DNA of 64,000 nucleotides from positions 3,694,001-3,758,000 of the forward strand of contig LR743504.1 in assembly GCA_902712845.1 (NCBI GenBank), written 5' to 3'. The notes beneath the pieces were generated by a model. That model was not told the DNA's origin and made no database searches. It saw only the letters and a list, made by a program, of their open reading frames with translations. Below are positions 34,318 to 44,681 of the stretch, in pieces (position 1 is the first letter of the stretch; every line of letters begins with the position of its first letter). The position numbers and the translations under genes are program-made. This stretch comes from Methylobacterium bullatum. GTDB lineage: Bacteria > Pseudomonadota > Alphaproteobacteria > Rhizobiales > Beijerinckiaceae.

Positions 34318-34506
34318 TCAGCGGCGGCTCTTGCCGGATGGCATATCGGGCCCTTCCTCACGCGGCGTGCCGTCGTAGCCCTCCATCCAGGAGGTCCGAT
34401 CTTCGCTGTCGCGGGGATAGGGGCAGGCATCCTTGGGGTGACCGTGGATCCGCGCCTGGGCGCCCTGTTCGATCGGATCGGAATACGCGTGACGGATGTC
34501 GGCCAT
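34318..34506 (-). CDS. Ribosome modulation factor/CrpP-like small protein
   Basis: A 62-residue protein with the Rmf-like pattern A-Y-S-D-P-I-E-Q-G-A-Q-A-R, D-A-C-P-Y-P-x-D-S-E-D-R-T-S-W-M-E-G-Y-D. In Rmf this fold binds 70S ribosomes in stationary phase; related proteins in alphaproteobacteria are of unclear role. The start at 34506 (ATG) keeps the motif complete. It lies between the 79-residue hypothetical gene and the 107-bp repeat. Confidence 0.65.
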   Translation of the reverse strand: MADIRHAYSDPIEQGAQARIHGHPKDACPYPRDSEDRTSWMEGYDGTPREEGPDMPSGKSRR

Positions 34507-34660
34507 GGGACTGGCTCCGAGATGTGGCTGTCATCGATCAACCCGCCCCCTTGCCCGATGATCCCGCGGCCAAAAGGTTCAGGCAGATTCCAGGAAGGTT
34601 TCGCAGACGTGCCCCCCGGTTCTGCGATAAAAACCTCCGACACATCGAAGAGCGAATACC

Positions 34661-34767
34661 AGACCTCGATGAGCCTGACTCATCGAGGTCTGCCCGCGCG
34701 ACGGCGCGGCGGCGGTCGCCCGCCGGACCTCACTGACCCTGACCTACGGGTCAGGGTCAGTGAGACT
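34661..34767. repeat. Double-hairpin interspersed repeat, copy 2 (107 bp)
   Basis: Inverted relative to copy 1 at 7108–7214. Both palindromes are perfect here: AGACCTCGATGAG/CTCATCGAGGTCT (13-bp arms, 5-base loop, 34661–34691) and CTCACTGACCCTGACC/GGTCAGGGTCAGTGAG (16-bp arms, TACG loop, 34729–34764). The spacer is GC-rich. On the plus strand an ATG in it would encode MSLTHRGLPAR…, the same peptide start as in copy 1. Compensatory differences between copies keep the stem B pairing. Confidence 0.9.
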
Positions 34768-34822
34768 TGGGATAAGGAGCGTGAAGCGTCGGCGTGCCAA
34801 CGCGAACCTGCTTGGCGCTCGC

Positions 34823-35035
34823 TCACTTCGACCGCTTGGTCGGGGGCTTCTCTGCAGCGGCATCCGCGGCATCGCGCTCGAGGCGCTGAGCCTTCAGGCG
34901 AACGATCTGATCGTCACGCGCCGTCTCCCGGACTCTGACCTCTTCCCAGACCTGACCCGCGACGTCGGCGCGCTCTGCGGCCTTGGCCGCCTTGGTGTCC
35001 TTGCGATCCTGATGGCCGGCCTTGTCGTCCGTCAT
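34823..35035 (-). CDS. Small charged hypothetical protein
   Basis: A 70-residue, highly charged, probably helical protein rich in Lys, Asp, Ala and Arg (K-A-A-K-A-A-E-R-A-D-V…R-L-K-A-Q-R-L-E-R-D-A-A-D). GGAGG lies at a good distance before the ATG at 35035, which supports expression. It has no membrane segment and no recognisable family. It may be a coiled-coil or stress-related small protein. Confidence 0.6.
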   Translation of the reverse strand: MTDDKAGHQDRKDTKAAKAAERADVAGQVWEEVRVRETARDDQIVRLKAQRLERDAADAAAEKPPTKRSK

Positions 35036-35136
35036 TTGGATTCCTCCGATTGGTACGGCGCCGCACCGCGCTGCTAGCCTCTACACCACGGCCCCCGATG
35101 GGCGGCCGTGAAAGACATTTTCTCCGTATGGGTGGC

Positions 35137-35913
35137 TCAAGCCCGCGTCGGGAGAAGCATCAGGTCGTCCGACTCCCTATCGAGGGACACCCCGGACATG
35201 AGGGCACGCCGTTGGTGCGCCCTCTCGCCCGCCTCCGTGCTGCATTTCTCCACGTGAACAACGCGGTTGACGACCTGAAGGTTCGGCGCTCCCCAGTAGG
35301 CCAGGAGGGTGGGCCAAGGGGCATCGCGGTGCTCGCGCCAGACGCGATAGAGCGGCGTGCGATGGTCGACCTCGGCGGTTTTCAGCAGGCGCTTCCCGGA
35401 CGCGGCACAGCGATGGCGCTGATGCGCCTTCAGGACCGTCACTTGGTCGCTGGGCGCGGCCCAGAACTTCCAGGCCGTGACGCAGGCCGAATGCCAGCGG
35501 GCGTTCTTGTTCGGCGTGCCGGTGCCCCACAGATCCCTGTGCCAGCCGAAGCGGAAGACCGGCTGTCCGCAGATGCAGCAATGGCCGGGGCCGCGGGCAT
35601 GCGCAGGCTCGCGATAGGGAGAGGGCGGCATCCGGAAGGTGGCGGCGAGGCCCGACCCCTTCTCTGTTCCTAAGCGCCAGGTCCATCCCTCCGGCTGGCC
35701 CGAGCGCGTGGCCAGCGCCCGCGCCAGGCGGTCCGCGCGTAGGACGTGGTTGCGCCAGTAGCTCTCGACGGCGAGGCGCGGCGTCGGTGGCATCAGCGGG
35801 CGGGATAGCGCGTGCCGAAGGACGGGCGCGGGGAAGACGGCCGGGAGCGCCCGTTCGAGCCGGGCGCGGGAGCGTTCATTCCGCTCCGCACGCCACTCCG
35901 ATGCAGCGGTCAC
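35137..35913 (-). CDS. HNH-like nuclease domain protein
   Basis: A 258-residue protein. A zinc-knuckle pair C-C-I-C-G near residue 112 and C-A-A-S-G-K near 170 brackets a beta-beta-alpha-like core T-A-E-V-D-H-R-T-P-L-Y, followed by N-L-Q-V-V-N-R-V-V-H-V-E-K-C. The D-H, N and H residues match the HNH endonuclease pattern. The N-terminal third is helical and basic. Its start overlaps the stop of the upstream 70-residue gene by GTGA, so both are made together. Whether it restricts DNA or acts in repair is unknown. Confidence 0.7.
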   Translation of the reverse strand: MTAASEWRAERNERSRARLERALPAVFPAPVLRHALSRPLMPPTPRLAVESYWRNHVLRADRLARALATRSGQPEGWTWRLGTEKGSGLAATFRMPPSPYREPAHARGPGHCCICGQPVFRFGWHRDLWGTGTPNKNARWHSACVTAWKFWAAPSDQVTVLKAHQRHRCAASGKRLLKTAEVDHRTPLYRVWREHRDAPWPTLLAYWGAPNLQVVNRVVHVEKCSTEAGERAHQRRALMSGVSLDRESDDLMLLPTRA

Positions 35914-36122
35914 GCCGGGTCGAGGACGCGAGCGCGGGAGACCGCAGGCGCGGGTGCCGGTACGCCCGCAATGGCATCGGCGAGTTGGTTCAAGCGTAGC
36001 GCGAGGTCGCTCACCTCGTTCAAGGCGATGGCCTTGTCGCCGCTCTTCACGGCCCGGGTGATATCGCTGATCTGCATCTTCGCCATGCGCGACAGTTCGG
36101 CGGAAAGCTGGTCCCTGGTCAT
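35910..36122 (-). CDS. Small hypothetical helical protein
   Basis: A 70-residue protein, M-T-R-D-Q-L-S-A-E-L-S-R-M-A-K-M…, with two predicted amphipathic helices and a proline/alanine tail. It is translationally coupled to the HNH-like gene downstream. No family is recognised. The pairing with a nuclease-like gene is suggestive of a partner or modulator, but nothing in the sequence shows binding or inhibition. Confidence 0.6.
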   Translation of the reverse strand: MTRDQLSAELSRMAKMQISDITRAVKSGDKAIALNEVSDLALRLNQLADAIAGVPAPAPAVSRARVLDPA

Positions 36123-36237
36123 CGGTATCCGTCTCGGTTCGGCGGTTTCGTGCCTAACGAGGCCTAAAGCCTGAGGGTTACTGGGCGGTTTCAGCCGGCG
36201 GAAAGCGGGCGTGCCGCCGGCGCCCGATCCGCGACTG

Positions 36238-36480
36238 TCACGGCCGAGGTGCGGGAGCAGGGTTCTGCTGCGTCGGCGCTTGCTGAGTGGGGCTCTGCGG
36301 CGCCGGCGACGGCTGTTGAGGAGCCGGGCCGGGGGCGGTCTGGCCGTCCGACAGCGTCTGGTTCGCCTTGGTCTGCAGCTGATCCGCCGTCTGCTGGTTG
36401 ATGAGCCCATAGGACACGGCAGCGGCGAGGGCGACGGCGATGACGGCGCCGATGATCGTCTTCGTGAGCTTGCTCTGCAT
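36238..36480 (-). CDS. Single-pass membrane protein with Pro/Gln-rich tail
   Basis: An 80-residue protein. An N-terminal hydrophobic helix (T-I-I-G-A-V-I-A-V-A-L-A-A-A-V) is followed by N-Q-Q-T-A-D-Q-L-Q and a low-complexity Pro/Gln/Ala tail that would lie outside the inner membrane. ATG 36480 was chosen because AGGAGG sits 7 bases before it; an ATG six bases upstream touches the ribosome site. Function unknown. It is 249 bases downstream of opgH on the same strand. Confidence 0.6.
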   Translation of the reverse strand: MQSKLTKTIIGAVIAVALAAAVSYGLINQQTADQLQTKANQTLSDGQTAPGPAPQQPSPAPQSPTQQAPTQQNPAPAPRP

Positions 36481-36729
36481 GGACATGCCTCCTGCGGTCG
36501 CCTCACGCGAGGCGTCCTCCACAAGAGCAAAGGTGGTGGCTCTCGGGCTGGTTCCGCTCGGGTCCTTCGTCCCCTCGAACGAACGGAGCAGCCACGTCGG
36601 GCGCCTGGCGCCCGCTTCCTCGGCCTCACGGCCGGCCCTTCGCGTTCTGCGCGGGATGACCGGGCCTCGCTGGGGTTGGGACGTCACACCTGCGCCGTCG
36701 CCGGATGGCTGGTCAGCCATCCGGCGGCC

Positions 36730-38880
36730 TCACGCGGGTTCGAGGCGGGTGAGGCGGTCGAGGAGAGCGCGGTCGTGGAGGAGGGCCATGCGCTCCTTGG
36801 GGCTGAGCCACTCGGCGGCCTCGGCGACGGTCTCGGCCTCCACCACCTTGGCCTGGGCGAGGGCGCGGTCGGTGTCGATCACGCCGCGGGGGCGCGATGG
36901 CATCTCGGGCAGCATCAGCGCATGGGCCTCGGCGAAGGCCGCATCGGCGTGGAGGGCACGGATCGCGTCCGAATCGTCGAGGCCGGCCTCGGCGTTGCGG
37001 GCGGCGAGGGCCCCGGCGGTGACGGCGATGGCGGGCGGGTCGCGCTCCTCCGGCGTCATCAGCAGCCCGAGGCGCTTGAGGGCGAGGCCCCAGGAGAGCT
37101 GGCCGCTCGCCCAGGAGATCGGGATCGCCAGGACGAGGCCGAGGATGGTGGGCGACATCCAGAGGAACAGCGAGGTGGCGATGGCGAAGGCGGCGATGCC
37201 GGTCACCAGCCCCAGCACCATGTGCCAGCGGTGGCGGCGGACGATGTCGCGCAAGGGTATCGAGCCGTCGTCGCGCCGCTGCGGGTTCCAGCCGGTATCG
37301 CGCCCGACCAGGATCTCGAACACCGAGCCGGACTGGATCAGCATGGCGATGGGGGCGATGAGCGCCGAGAGGATCGTCTCGATCAGGCTCGACAGGACGA
37401 GGCGGATGGCCCCGCCCGAGGCCCGGCGCACCGGCCCGTCGATGAGGGCGAGGATCAGCCCCAGCAGCTTCGGGGCCAGCAGGATGCCCATGGTGAGCCC
37501 GAACAGCTGGAGCGCGCGCACGGGGTCGAAGCGCGGCCAGACCGGGTAGAGCCCGAACTCCGAGGTGAAATATTCCGGCCGCACATAGGCGGTCTGCAGC
37601 ACCAGGGCGATACCGACCACGAGCTGGCCGAGCCAGAGCGGGGAGGCGACGTAGCCGGCGATGCCGGTGGCGAAATGCTGGCGCGAGGCCAGGGTCAGGC
37701 CCGCCGCCCCGATGACGCGGCTGTGCTGGAGGTTCCCCTGCGCCCAGCGCCGGTCGCGCACCGCGACGTCGATGAGGGAGGGCGGGCTCTCCTCGTAGGA
37801 GCCGGGGAGGGCGGGCAGCATGGTCACGCTCCAGCCGGCCCGCCGGATCAGCGCCGCCTCGACGAAATCGTGGCTGAGGATGTGGCCGCCGAAGGGCGGT
37901 TTGCCCTTGAGGTCGGGCAGGCCGCAGGCTTGCGCGAAGGCGCGGGTGCGGATGATGGCGTTGTGGCCCCAGTAATTGCCGTCGCGGCCCGACCAGACCG
38001 AGAGGCCGGTGGCGATGACCGGGCCGTAGATGCGGGCGGCGAATTGCTGGACGCGGGCGAACAGGGTGTTGCGGTTGATGATGAGCGGCAGCGACTGGAT
38101 GATGCCGGAATCCGGGTCCGCCTCCATGGCGGCGGCCAGATGCACCACGCAAGGACCGGTCATCAGGCTGTCGGCATCGAGCACCAGCATGTGGTCGTAG
38201 GCCCCGCCCCAGCGCGAGACGAAGTCGCCGATATTGCCGGCCTTGCGGTGATGGTTCTTCGCCCGGTGCCGGTAATAGAGCCGCGCATCCTCGCCCCAGC
38301 GCGCGCGGAGCGCCAGGAAGGCGCGCTCCTCGGCGATCCAGGCATCGCCCTGCGTCGAGTCCGACAGGACGAAATAGTCGAACGCCTCGCCGAGGCCCGT
38401 GGCGTCGATCTCGGCCCGCATGGCTTCCACGGCCGCGAAGGTGCGGGCGGTGGCCTCGTTATAGACCGGCATCACGATGGCGGTCTTCGTGGCGAGCCGG
38501 GTCGGCGCAAGCGGGGCCTTCGGGCGGCGCAGGAGCGTGGCGAAGCCCAGGATCGCGCTCATGAAGGAGAGGGCGATCCAGGAAAAGTTCAGGGTGAAGA
38601 GCACGAGCAGCACATATTGCAGCGCCGTCGTCCCGCCCGAGACGGCCACGACCTCGTACATCTCGAACGCCCCGTAGGCGGTGAGCAGCGCCGCCCCGCC
38701 GAAGACGAAGGCGCGGGCGGCCCAGGGCCGCCGCACGGGCTTGGCCGGCCGGTGGCCCGAAGCGGGGTCCCAGCGGTCGAGCGCCTGCACCGGCATGGGC
38801 AGCGGGGCTTCGGGCGGCATCGCGGGCCGAAAGGAAGCCGGGGCGGCGGGGGGAAACGCGTGCGTGTTCAGGGTGTCCAC
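36730..38880 (-). CDS. opgH: Glucans biosynthesis glucosyltransferase OpgH (MdoH)
   Basis: A 716-residue inner-membrane glycosyltransferase (GT2) that builds the linear beta-1,2-glucan backbone of osmoregulated periplasmic glucans from UDP-glucose. Two N-terminal membrane helices (about 50–115) come first. The catalytic loop follows, with M-P-V-Y-N-E, V-L-D-A-D-S, S-H-D-F-V-E and D-R-R-W-A-Q-G-N (the QxxRW-like motif). Several C-terminal membrane helices complete it. It overlaps the end of opgG by 13 bases, confirming an opgG–opgH operon. Confidence 0.95.
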   Translation of the reverse strand: MDTLNTHAFPPAAPASFRPAMPPEAPLPMPVQALDRWDPASGHRPAKPVRRPWAARAFVFGGAALLTAYGAFEMYEVVAVSGGTTALQYVLLVLFTLNFSWIALSFMSAILGFATLLRRPKAPLAPTRLATKTAIVMPVYNEATARTFAAVEAMRAEIDATGLGEAFDYFVLSDSTQGDAWIAEERAFLALRARWGEDARLYYRHRAKNHHRKAGNIGDFVSRWGGAYDHMLVLDADSLMTGPCVVHLAAAMEADPDSGIIQSLPLIINRNTLFARVQQFAARIYGPVIATGLSVWSGRDGNYWGHNAIIRTRAFAQACGLPDLKGKPPFGGHILSHDFVEAALIRRAGWSVTMLPALPGSYEESPPSLIDVAVRDRRWAQGNLQHSRVIGAAGLTLASRQHFATGIAGYVASPLWLGQLVVGIALVLQTAYVRPEYFTSEFGLYPVWPRFDPVRALQLFGLTMGILLAPKLLGLILALIDGPVRRASGGAIRLVLSSLIETILSALIAPIAMLIQSGSVFEILVGRDTGWNPQRRDDGSIPLRDIVRRHRWHMVLGLVTGIAAFAIATSLFLWMSPTILGLVLAIPISWASGQLSWGLALKRLGLLMTPEERDPPAIAVTAGALAARNAEAGLDDSDAIRALHADAAFAEAHALMLPEMPSRPRGVIDTDRALAQAKVVEAETVAEAAEWLSPKERMALLHDRALLDRLTRLEPA

Positions 38881-40478
38881 CGGTAGAGCCAGGTTTCGGT
38901 GACGGGGGCCTCCCCGCGCTTGAGCACGAGGCGCAGTTCGCAGGTCTTCTCGCCGCCCGTGTCGAGCTCGAAGGAGACCCGCACCGTCTTGCGGTCGGGA
39001 TAGCGATAGAGGGTCGGGGCCGCCACCGTTCCGGGGGAGGTCAGCAGCGTCGGCTGCAGGTCGGGATCGGCGAACAGGATGTCGCCGGTGAAATCGACCA
39101 GGAAGAGGCGGCGGTTGCTACCCGTCGCCTTGCCGCTGCGGGTGCCGGAGACGATCGCCACCGGCGGCGCCTCGGGCGGCTGCCAGCACCAATGCTGCCG
39201 ATAGCCGAACGCGTGCTCGGTTCCCGCCGCCAGGGACGCCTTCGGCCGCCAATAGGCCAGGATGTTCTCGTTGAACTCGGAATCGCTCGGGATTTCCAGG
39301 AGCGTCACGGCCCCCGGCCCCCAGGCGCCGAAGGGTTCGAGCCAGAGCGAGGGACGCCATTCCCAATGCTGCACGTCGTCCTCGAAATCCGCGTAGCTGC
39401 GCGCCCGCTGCATCAGGCCGAACCCTTTCGGGTTGTCATCGACGAAGGACGAGACCTGCAGCGTCTCCGGGTTGCGCGCCGGGCGCCAGATCGCCTCGTT
39501 GGCGCCGGTGCGGATCTGCAGGCCGGTGGAGGCATAGGCGCCCGCGCGGGCATCGTCGGCGCCGCGCCGGTCGTAGGGGCCGAAGAAGTAGCTCGTGGTC
39601 ATGCCGCCGAGACCGAGATGGTCGATGGCCGCGCGGGCGAACACCGTGCCCTCGACATCGCAGAGCGAGGCGCCGCCCGGCCGCAGGCTCATCCTGAGCG
39701 CAGCGGTGGCCGAGGGGGAATCGACGAGGCAGTGCAGCACCAGCGGTCCGCCGGGACCGGGACGCTCGACCCAGATGGCGCGGAGTTCCGGAAACTCCTC
39801 GCCGCGCGAATCGGCCGGGCGCAGGGTGAGGGCGCGCGCAGTGACGCCGAAGCCCTGGCCGGTGGCGACGAGGCGGAAGAACGACGCCCCCTGGAAGGTG
39901 GCGAAATCGGTGAGTTCGCCGCCATCGAACCGGGCGCGGATGCGCAGGCCCGAATAGCCGGGATCGTCCTTGAACTCGGGCAGGGCGATGCCCTCCGCCT
40001 CGAAGCGGGAGCGATCGTAGGCCAGCGGCCGCACGGTGCCGTCCTCCACCAGGGCCAGGGCCACGCGGCCGGTGAAGACCGAGCCGCGATGCAGGGGCTC
40101 GATCGTGAATCCGAGGGTCTCGTTCGACCAGACCGCGCTGCCCGGCACGGTCCGGATGGCGTTGTACTGCTCGCGGTTGAGTCCGGTGAGGGCACCGGGC
40201 AGATCGTCGGTGCGCGGGGCGACGAAGGGCCGTTTGGCCAGCGCACGGGCGAGATCGGGCACCGTCTGGCCGAGGAACGGCGCGCCCTCGGCGGGAAGGG
40301 CAGGGGCATCGTCCGCCCGGGCGGTGTCGGCGGCGCCGGGGAGGGAGACGGCCAGCGCGGCGACGCTCGCCTGCCACAGAAGCTCACGGCGGCTCCGGTC
40401 CCGCGGTCCCGTCGCAACGGGATCGTCGGAGGAGGGCTCTGTCACGGCGCGGCGAAGTCCCGGAATCGTCGGCGTCAT
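38868..40478 (-). CDS. opgG: Glucan biosynthesis protein OpgG (MdoG), periplasmic
   Basis: A 536-residue periplasmic protein with a twin-arginine-type signal (R-S-R-R-E-L-L-W-Q-A-S-V-A-A-L-A-V, cleaved after A-R-A). The mature part has the OpgG/OpgD beta-sandwich, with F-G-P-Y-D-R, A-Y-A-S-T-G-L-Q-I, W-E-W-R-P-S-L-W-L-E-P and H-A-F-G-Y motifs. It shapes or branches the glucan made by OpgH. The ATG at 40478 keeps the signal near the N-terminus. Tat export resembles OpgD more than E. coli OpgG. Confidence 0.93.
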   Translation of the reverse strand: MTPTIPGLRRAVTEPSSDDPVATGPRDRSRRELLWQASVAALAVSLPGAADTARADDAPALPAEGAPFLGQTVPDLARALAKRPFVAPRTDDLPGALTGLNREQYNAIRTVPGSAVWSNETLGFTIEPLHRGSVFTGRVALALVEDGTVRPLAYDRSRFEAEGIALPEFKDDPGYSGLRIRARFDGGELTDFATFQGASFFRLVATGQGFGVTARALTLRPADSRGEEFPELRAIWVERPGPGGPLVLHCLVDSPSATAALRMSLRPGGASLCDVEGTVFARAAIDHLGLGGMTTSYFFGPYDRRGADDARAGAYASTGLQIRTGANEAIWRPARNPETLQVSSFVDDNPKGFGLMQRARSYADFEDDVQHWEWRPSLWLEPFGAWGPGAVTLLEIPSDSEFNENILAYWRPKASLAAGTEHAFGYRQHWCWQPPEAPPVAIVSGTRSGKATGSNRRLFLVDFTGDILFADPDLQPTLLTSPGTVAAPTLYRYPDRKTVRVSFELDTGGEKTCELRLVLKRGEAPVTETWLYRWTP

Positions 40479-40723
40479 TGGACCTGGAATGTCGGCGCGG
40501 AAAAGCGCGGAGTGCGATGCGGTATGTCCCGGCTTTACCACGGCACGGCCTGAACCCAACCTTAAGCCGGAAAGGACCGAAACCGTTCACGGGAACGCGG
40601 ATTTTCCGACAGTCGCGCGGTCCGGCCGGGAACGGACGCGGGAGGCGAGAGGGCCCCGGACTGGCCGAATGGCCGCGCTTGTGACAGATTTTGTGGGTCG
40701 TTCACCTCACACGAGGCACCTCA

Positions 40724-40963
40724 TTGGCCCTGATCCCATGCCCTGCCTGCTCGCGACAGGTCTCCGCGCAAGCCTTGGCTTGCCCGGGCTGCGGCCATCC
40801 CGGTGACGCCGCTTCCCCAGGGGGAGGGGGTGTCACGCGCATGCTCGGAACCGTCGCCGGCACCTACATCTCGGCCACCACGCTGGCGAGCCTGGTCCTC
40901 GGGGTCGTCATGTTCGTGTGCGTGGCCGCCGTGCTGATCACCCTCATCCTCAAGAGCCAGTGA
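40724..40963 (+). CDS. Zinc-ribbon membrane protein
   Basis: A 79-residue protein with an N-terminal zinc ribbon (C-P-A-C-x9-C-P-G-C-G) and one C-terminal transmembrane helix ([16 protein letters not shown]). A TTG at 40724, preceded by GAGG, puts the ribbon at the N-terminus like related DUF proteins. Unknown function. It is divergent from opgG and lies 136 bases before glmU. Confidence 0.6.
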   Translation: MALIPCPACSRQVSAQALACPGCGHPGDAASPGGGGVTRMLGTVAGTYISATTLASLVLGVVMFVCVAAVLITLILKSQ

Positions 40964-41099
40964 CCGGGACGGAGCGGACCGGATCTCCGTCCGCGCCGCC
41001 AGCTTGCCGGCCAGGCAGACTTGCTACCCGACAAACCACACAGTAGCGCAGCCGGACAGGACGCGAGCCGGCCCCCGGCCCGACAGCGGCGGAGCGACG

Positions 41100-42503
41100 A
41101 TGACGGCGCAGACCACCCATTCGACCGAGCCCGCCAGGACGGGCGGACGCAGCCTCACGGCCATCGTTCTCGCCGCCGGCAAGGGCACGCGGATGCGCTC
41201 CGACCTGCCCAAGGTGCTGCATGCGGTGGCCGGACGGACCATGCTCGGCCACGTGCTCGCCGCCGCGAGCGAGGCGGGGGCGACCCGCATCGCCGTGGTG
41301 GTGGAGCCGGGCCAGGAGGCGGTCGCCGCCGAGATCGCCCGCGCGGCGCCCGGCGCCTCGGTCCATCCGCAGGTGGAGCGCCTCGGCACCGCCCATGCGG
41401 TTCTGGCCGCCCGCGAGGCCCTGGAGGCGGGTTCCGACGACGTGGTGATCGCGTTCGGCGACACCCCCCTCGTCACGGGTGCCACCCTCACCCGCCTGCG
41501 CGCGCCCCTGGCCGATGGGGCTGCGGTGGCGGTGCTGGCCTTCACGGCAGAGAATCCCACCGGCTACGGTCGGGTGCTGACGGAGGGCGGGCGCGTGCTC
41601 GCCATCCGCGAGGAGAAGGATGCGAGCGCGGAGGAGCGCGCCGTCACCCTGTGCAATGCCGGCCTCATGGCGCTCTCCGGCCCCCATGCCCTCGCCCTGC
41701 TGACGCGGATCGGCAATGCCAACGCGGCGGGCGAGTACTACCTGCCCGACGCGGTCGCCCTCGCCGTGGACGACGGGCTCGACGTGGCGGTGGTGCCCGT
41801 GGACGAGGCCGAGGCGCAGGGCGTCAACGACCGGGTCCAGTTGAGCGTCGCCGAGGCGACGATCCAGGCCCGCCTGCGCCGCGCAGCCCAGATCGGGGGA
41901 GCCACGCTGGTAGCGCCGGAAACAATTTTTCTGAGCGTGGACACGGTGTTGGGCCGGGACGTTCTCGTGGAACCTCATGTGGTTTTCGGCCCCAAAGTGA
42001 CGGTCGGCGACCAATGCGTGATCCATGCCTTCTCGCATCTCGAAGGCGCGACCCTGGCGCAAGGCGTCCATATCGGCCCCTATGCGCGGCTCAGGCCGGG
42101 GGCGGTGCTGGAGACGGGCTCCCGCATCGGCAATTTCGTCGAGATGAAGAACGCGCGCCTCGGCGAGGGCGCCAAGGCCAACCACCTGACCTATCTCGGC
42201 GATGCCGAGATCGGGCCGGGGGCCAATGTCGGGGCCGGCACCATCACGTGCAATTACGACGGGGTGAACAAGCACCGCACCGAGATCGGGGCCGGGGCCT
42301 TCATCGGCTCAAACACCGCCCTGGTGGCGCCGGTGAGCGTGGGCGCAGGGGCCATCGTCGGCGCGGGCTCGGTCATCACCGCCTCGGTGCCGGCCGATGC
42401 CCTCGCCATCGCTCGCAGCCGCCAGCGGATCATCGAGGGCATGGCCAGCGGGATGCGGGCGGCACTGCAGGCGATGAAAGCCGCCCGTTCCAAGAAAGAC
42501 TAG
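41100..42503 (+). CDS. glmU: Bifunctional UDP-GlcNAc pyrophosphorylase/GlcN-1-P acetyltransferase GlmU
   Basis: A 467-residue cytoplasmic enzyme making UDP-N-acetylglucosamine for peptidoglycan and lipid A. The N-terminal uridyltransferase domain has L-A-A-G-K-G-T-R-M and the lysine of L-P-K-V-L-H near residues 24–41. From about 260 on come hexapeptide repeats of the left-handed beta-helix acetyltransferase ([21 protein letters not shown]). GGAG precedes ATG 41100. glmS follows, completing the pathway's first steps. Confidence 0.96.
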   Translation: MTAQTTHSTEPARTGGRSLTAIVLAAGKGTRMRSDLPKVLHAVAGRTMLGHVLAAASEAGATRIAVVVEPGQEAVAAEIARAAPGASVHPQVERLGTAHAVLAAREALEAGSDDVVIAFGDTPLVTGATLTRLRAPLADGAAVAVLAFTAENPTGYGRVLTEGGRVLAIREEKDASAEERAVTLCNAGLMALSGPHALALLTRIGNANAAGEYYLPDAVALAVDDGLDVAVVPVDEAEAQGVNDRVQLSVAEATIQARLRRAAQIGGATLVAPETIFLSVDTVLGRDVLVEPHVVFGPKVTVGDQCVIHAFSHLEGATLAQGVHIGPYARLRPGAVLETGSRIGNFVEMKNARLGEGAKANHLTYLGDAEIGPGANVGAGTITCNYDGVNKHRTEIGAGAFIGSNTALVAPVSVGAGAIVGAGSVITASVPADALAIARSRQRIIEGMASGMRAALQAMKAARSKKD

Positions 42504-42737
42504 TTCCGTCAGTATCGTATCGTCGGGTATGAACGTATCCGTTGAGCCGAATTCAGCCTCGGAGACCGTGCAAGAGCAGGAACCCTGGCCGGATCGTGTT
42601 CCGATCCGGTACAAGACCCTCCCAGAAGGCTTGGGCCGCTCCTTGCGTTGGCCACCGCCAAGATCCCGGTCGGAGACGTCGGAGGCCCGTCCTGCTTCCG
42701 CCATTCCAGCTCGGCCCCTCGTGTGAGAGAAGCGTCC

Positions 42738-44564
<1,827 letters not shown>

Positions 44565-44605
44565 GCCGGAACCGCCACCGGAATCCGTCGATTGTCAGGC
44601 GCCCC

Positions 44606-44650
44606 TCGAAACGGGGTCGCGTGGCGGTCGAAACGGGGGTCGCATGGCGG
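44606..44650. repeat. Tandem 22/23-bp repeat
   Basis: Two adjacent copies of TCGAAACGGG(G)GTCGCRTGGCGG, differing by one substitution and one inserted G, followed by a partial third (TCGATCG). They lie between glmS and the phosphodiesterase gene. Confidence 0.75.
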
Positions 44651-44681
44651 TCGATCGAGACGACGCGGCATGGCCCATTGA

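Noticed and set aside
36211-38886. An open frame of 891 codons opposite opgH
   Set aside because: It is the antisense shadow of the GC-rich opgH gene. The sequence is low in hydrophobic structure and rich in R, G, D and H from complementary codons, with no recognisable domain.
42504-42737. glmS ribozyme or other riboswitch upstream of glmS
   Set aside because: Only a 7-bp hairpin was visible. The known glmS ribozyme is found mainly in Gram-positive bacteria and none of its fold could be recognised.
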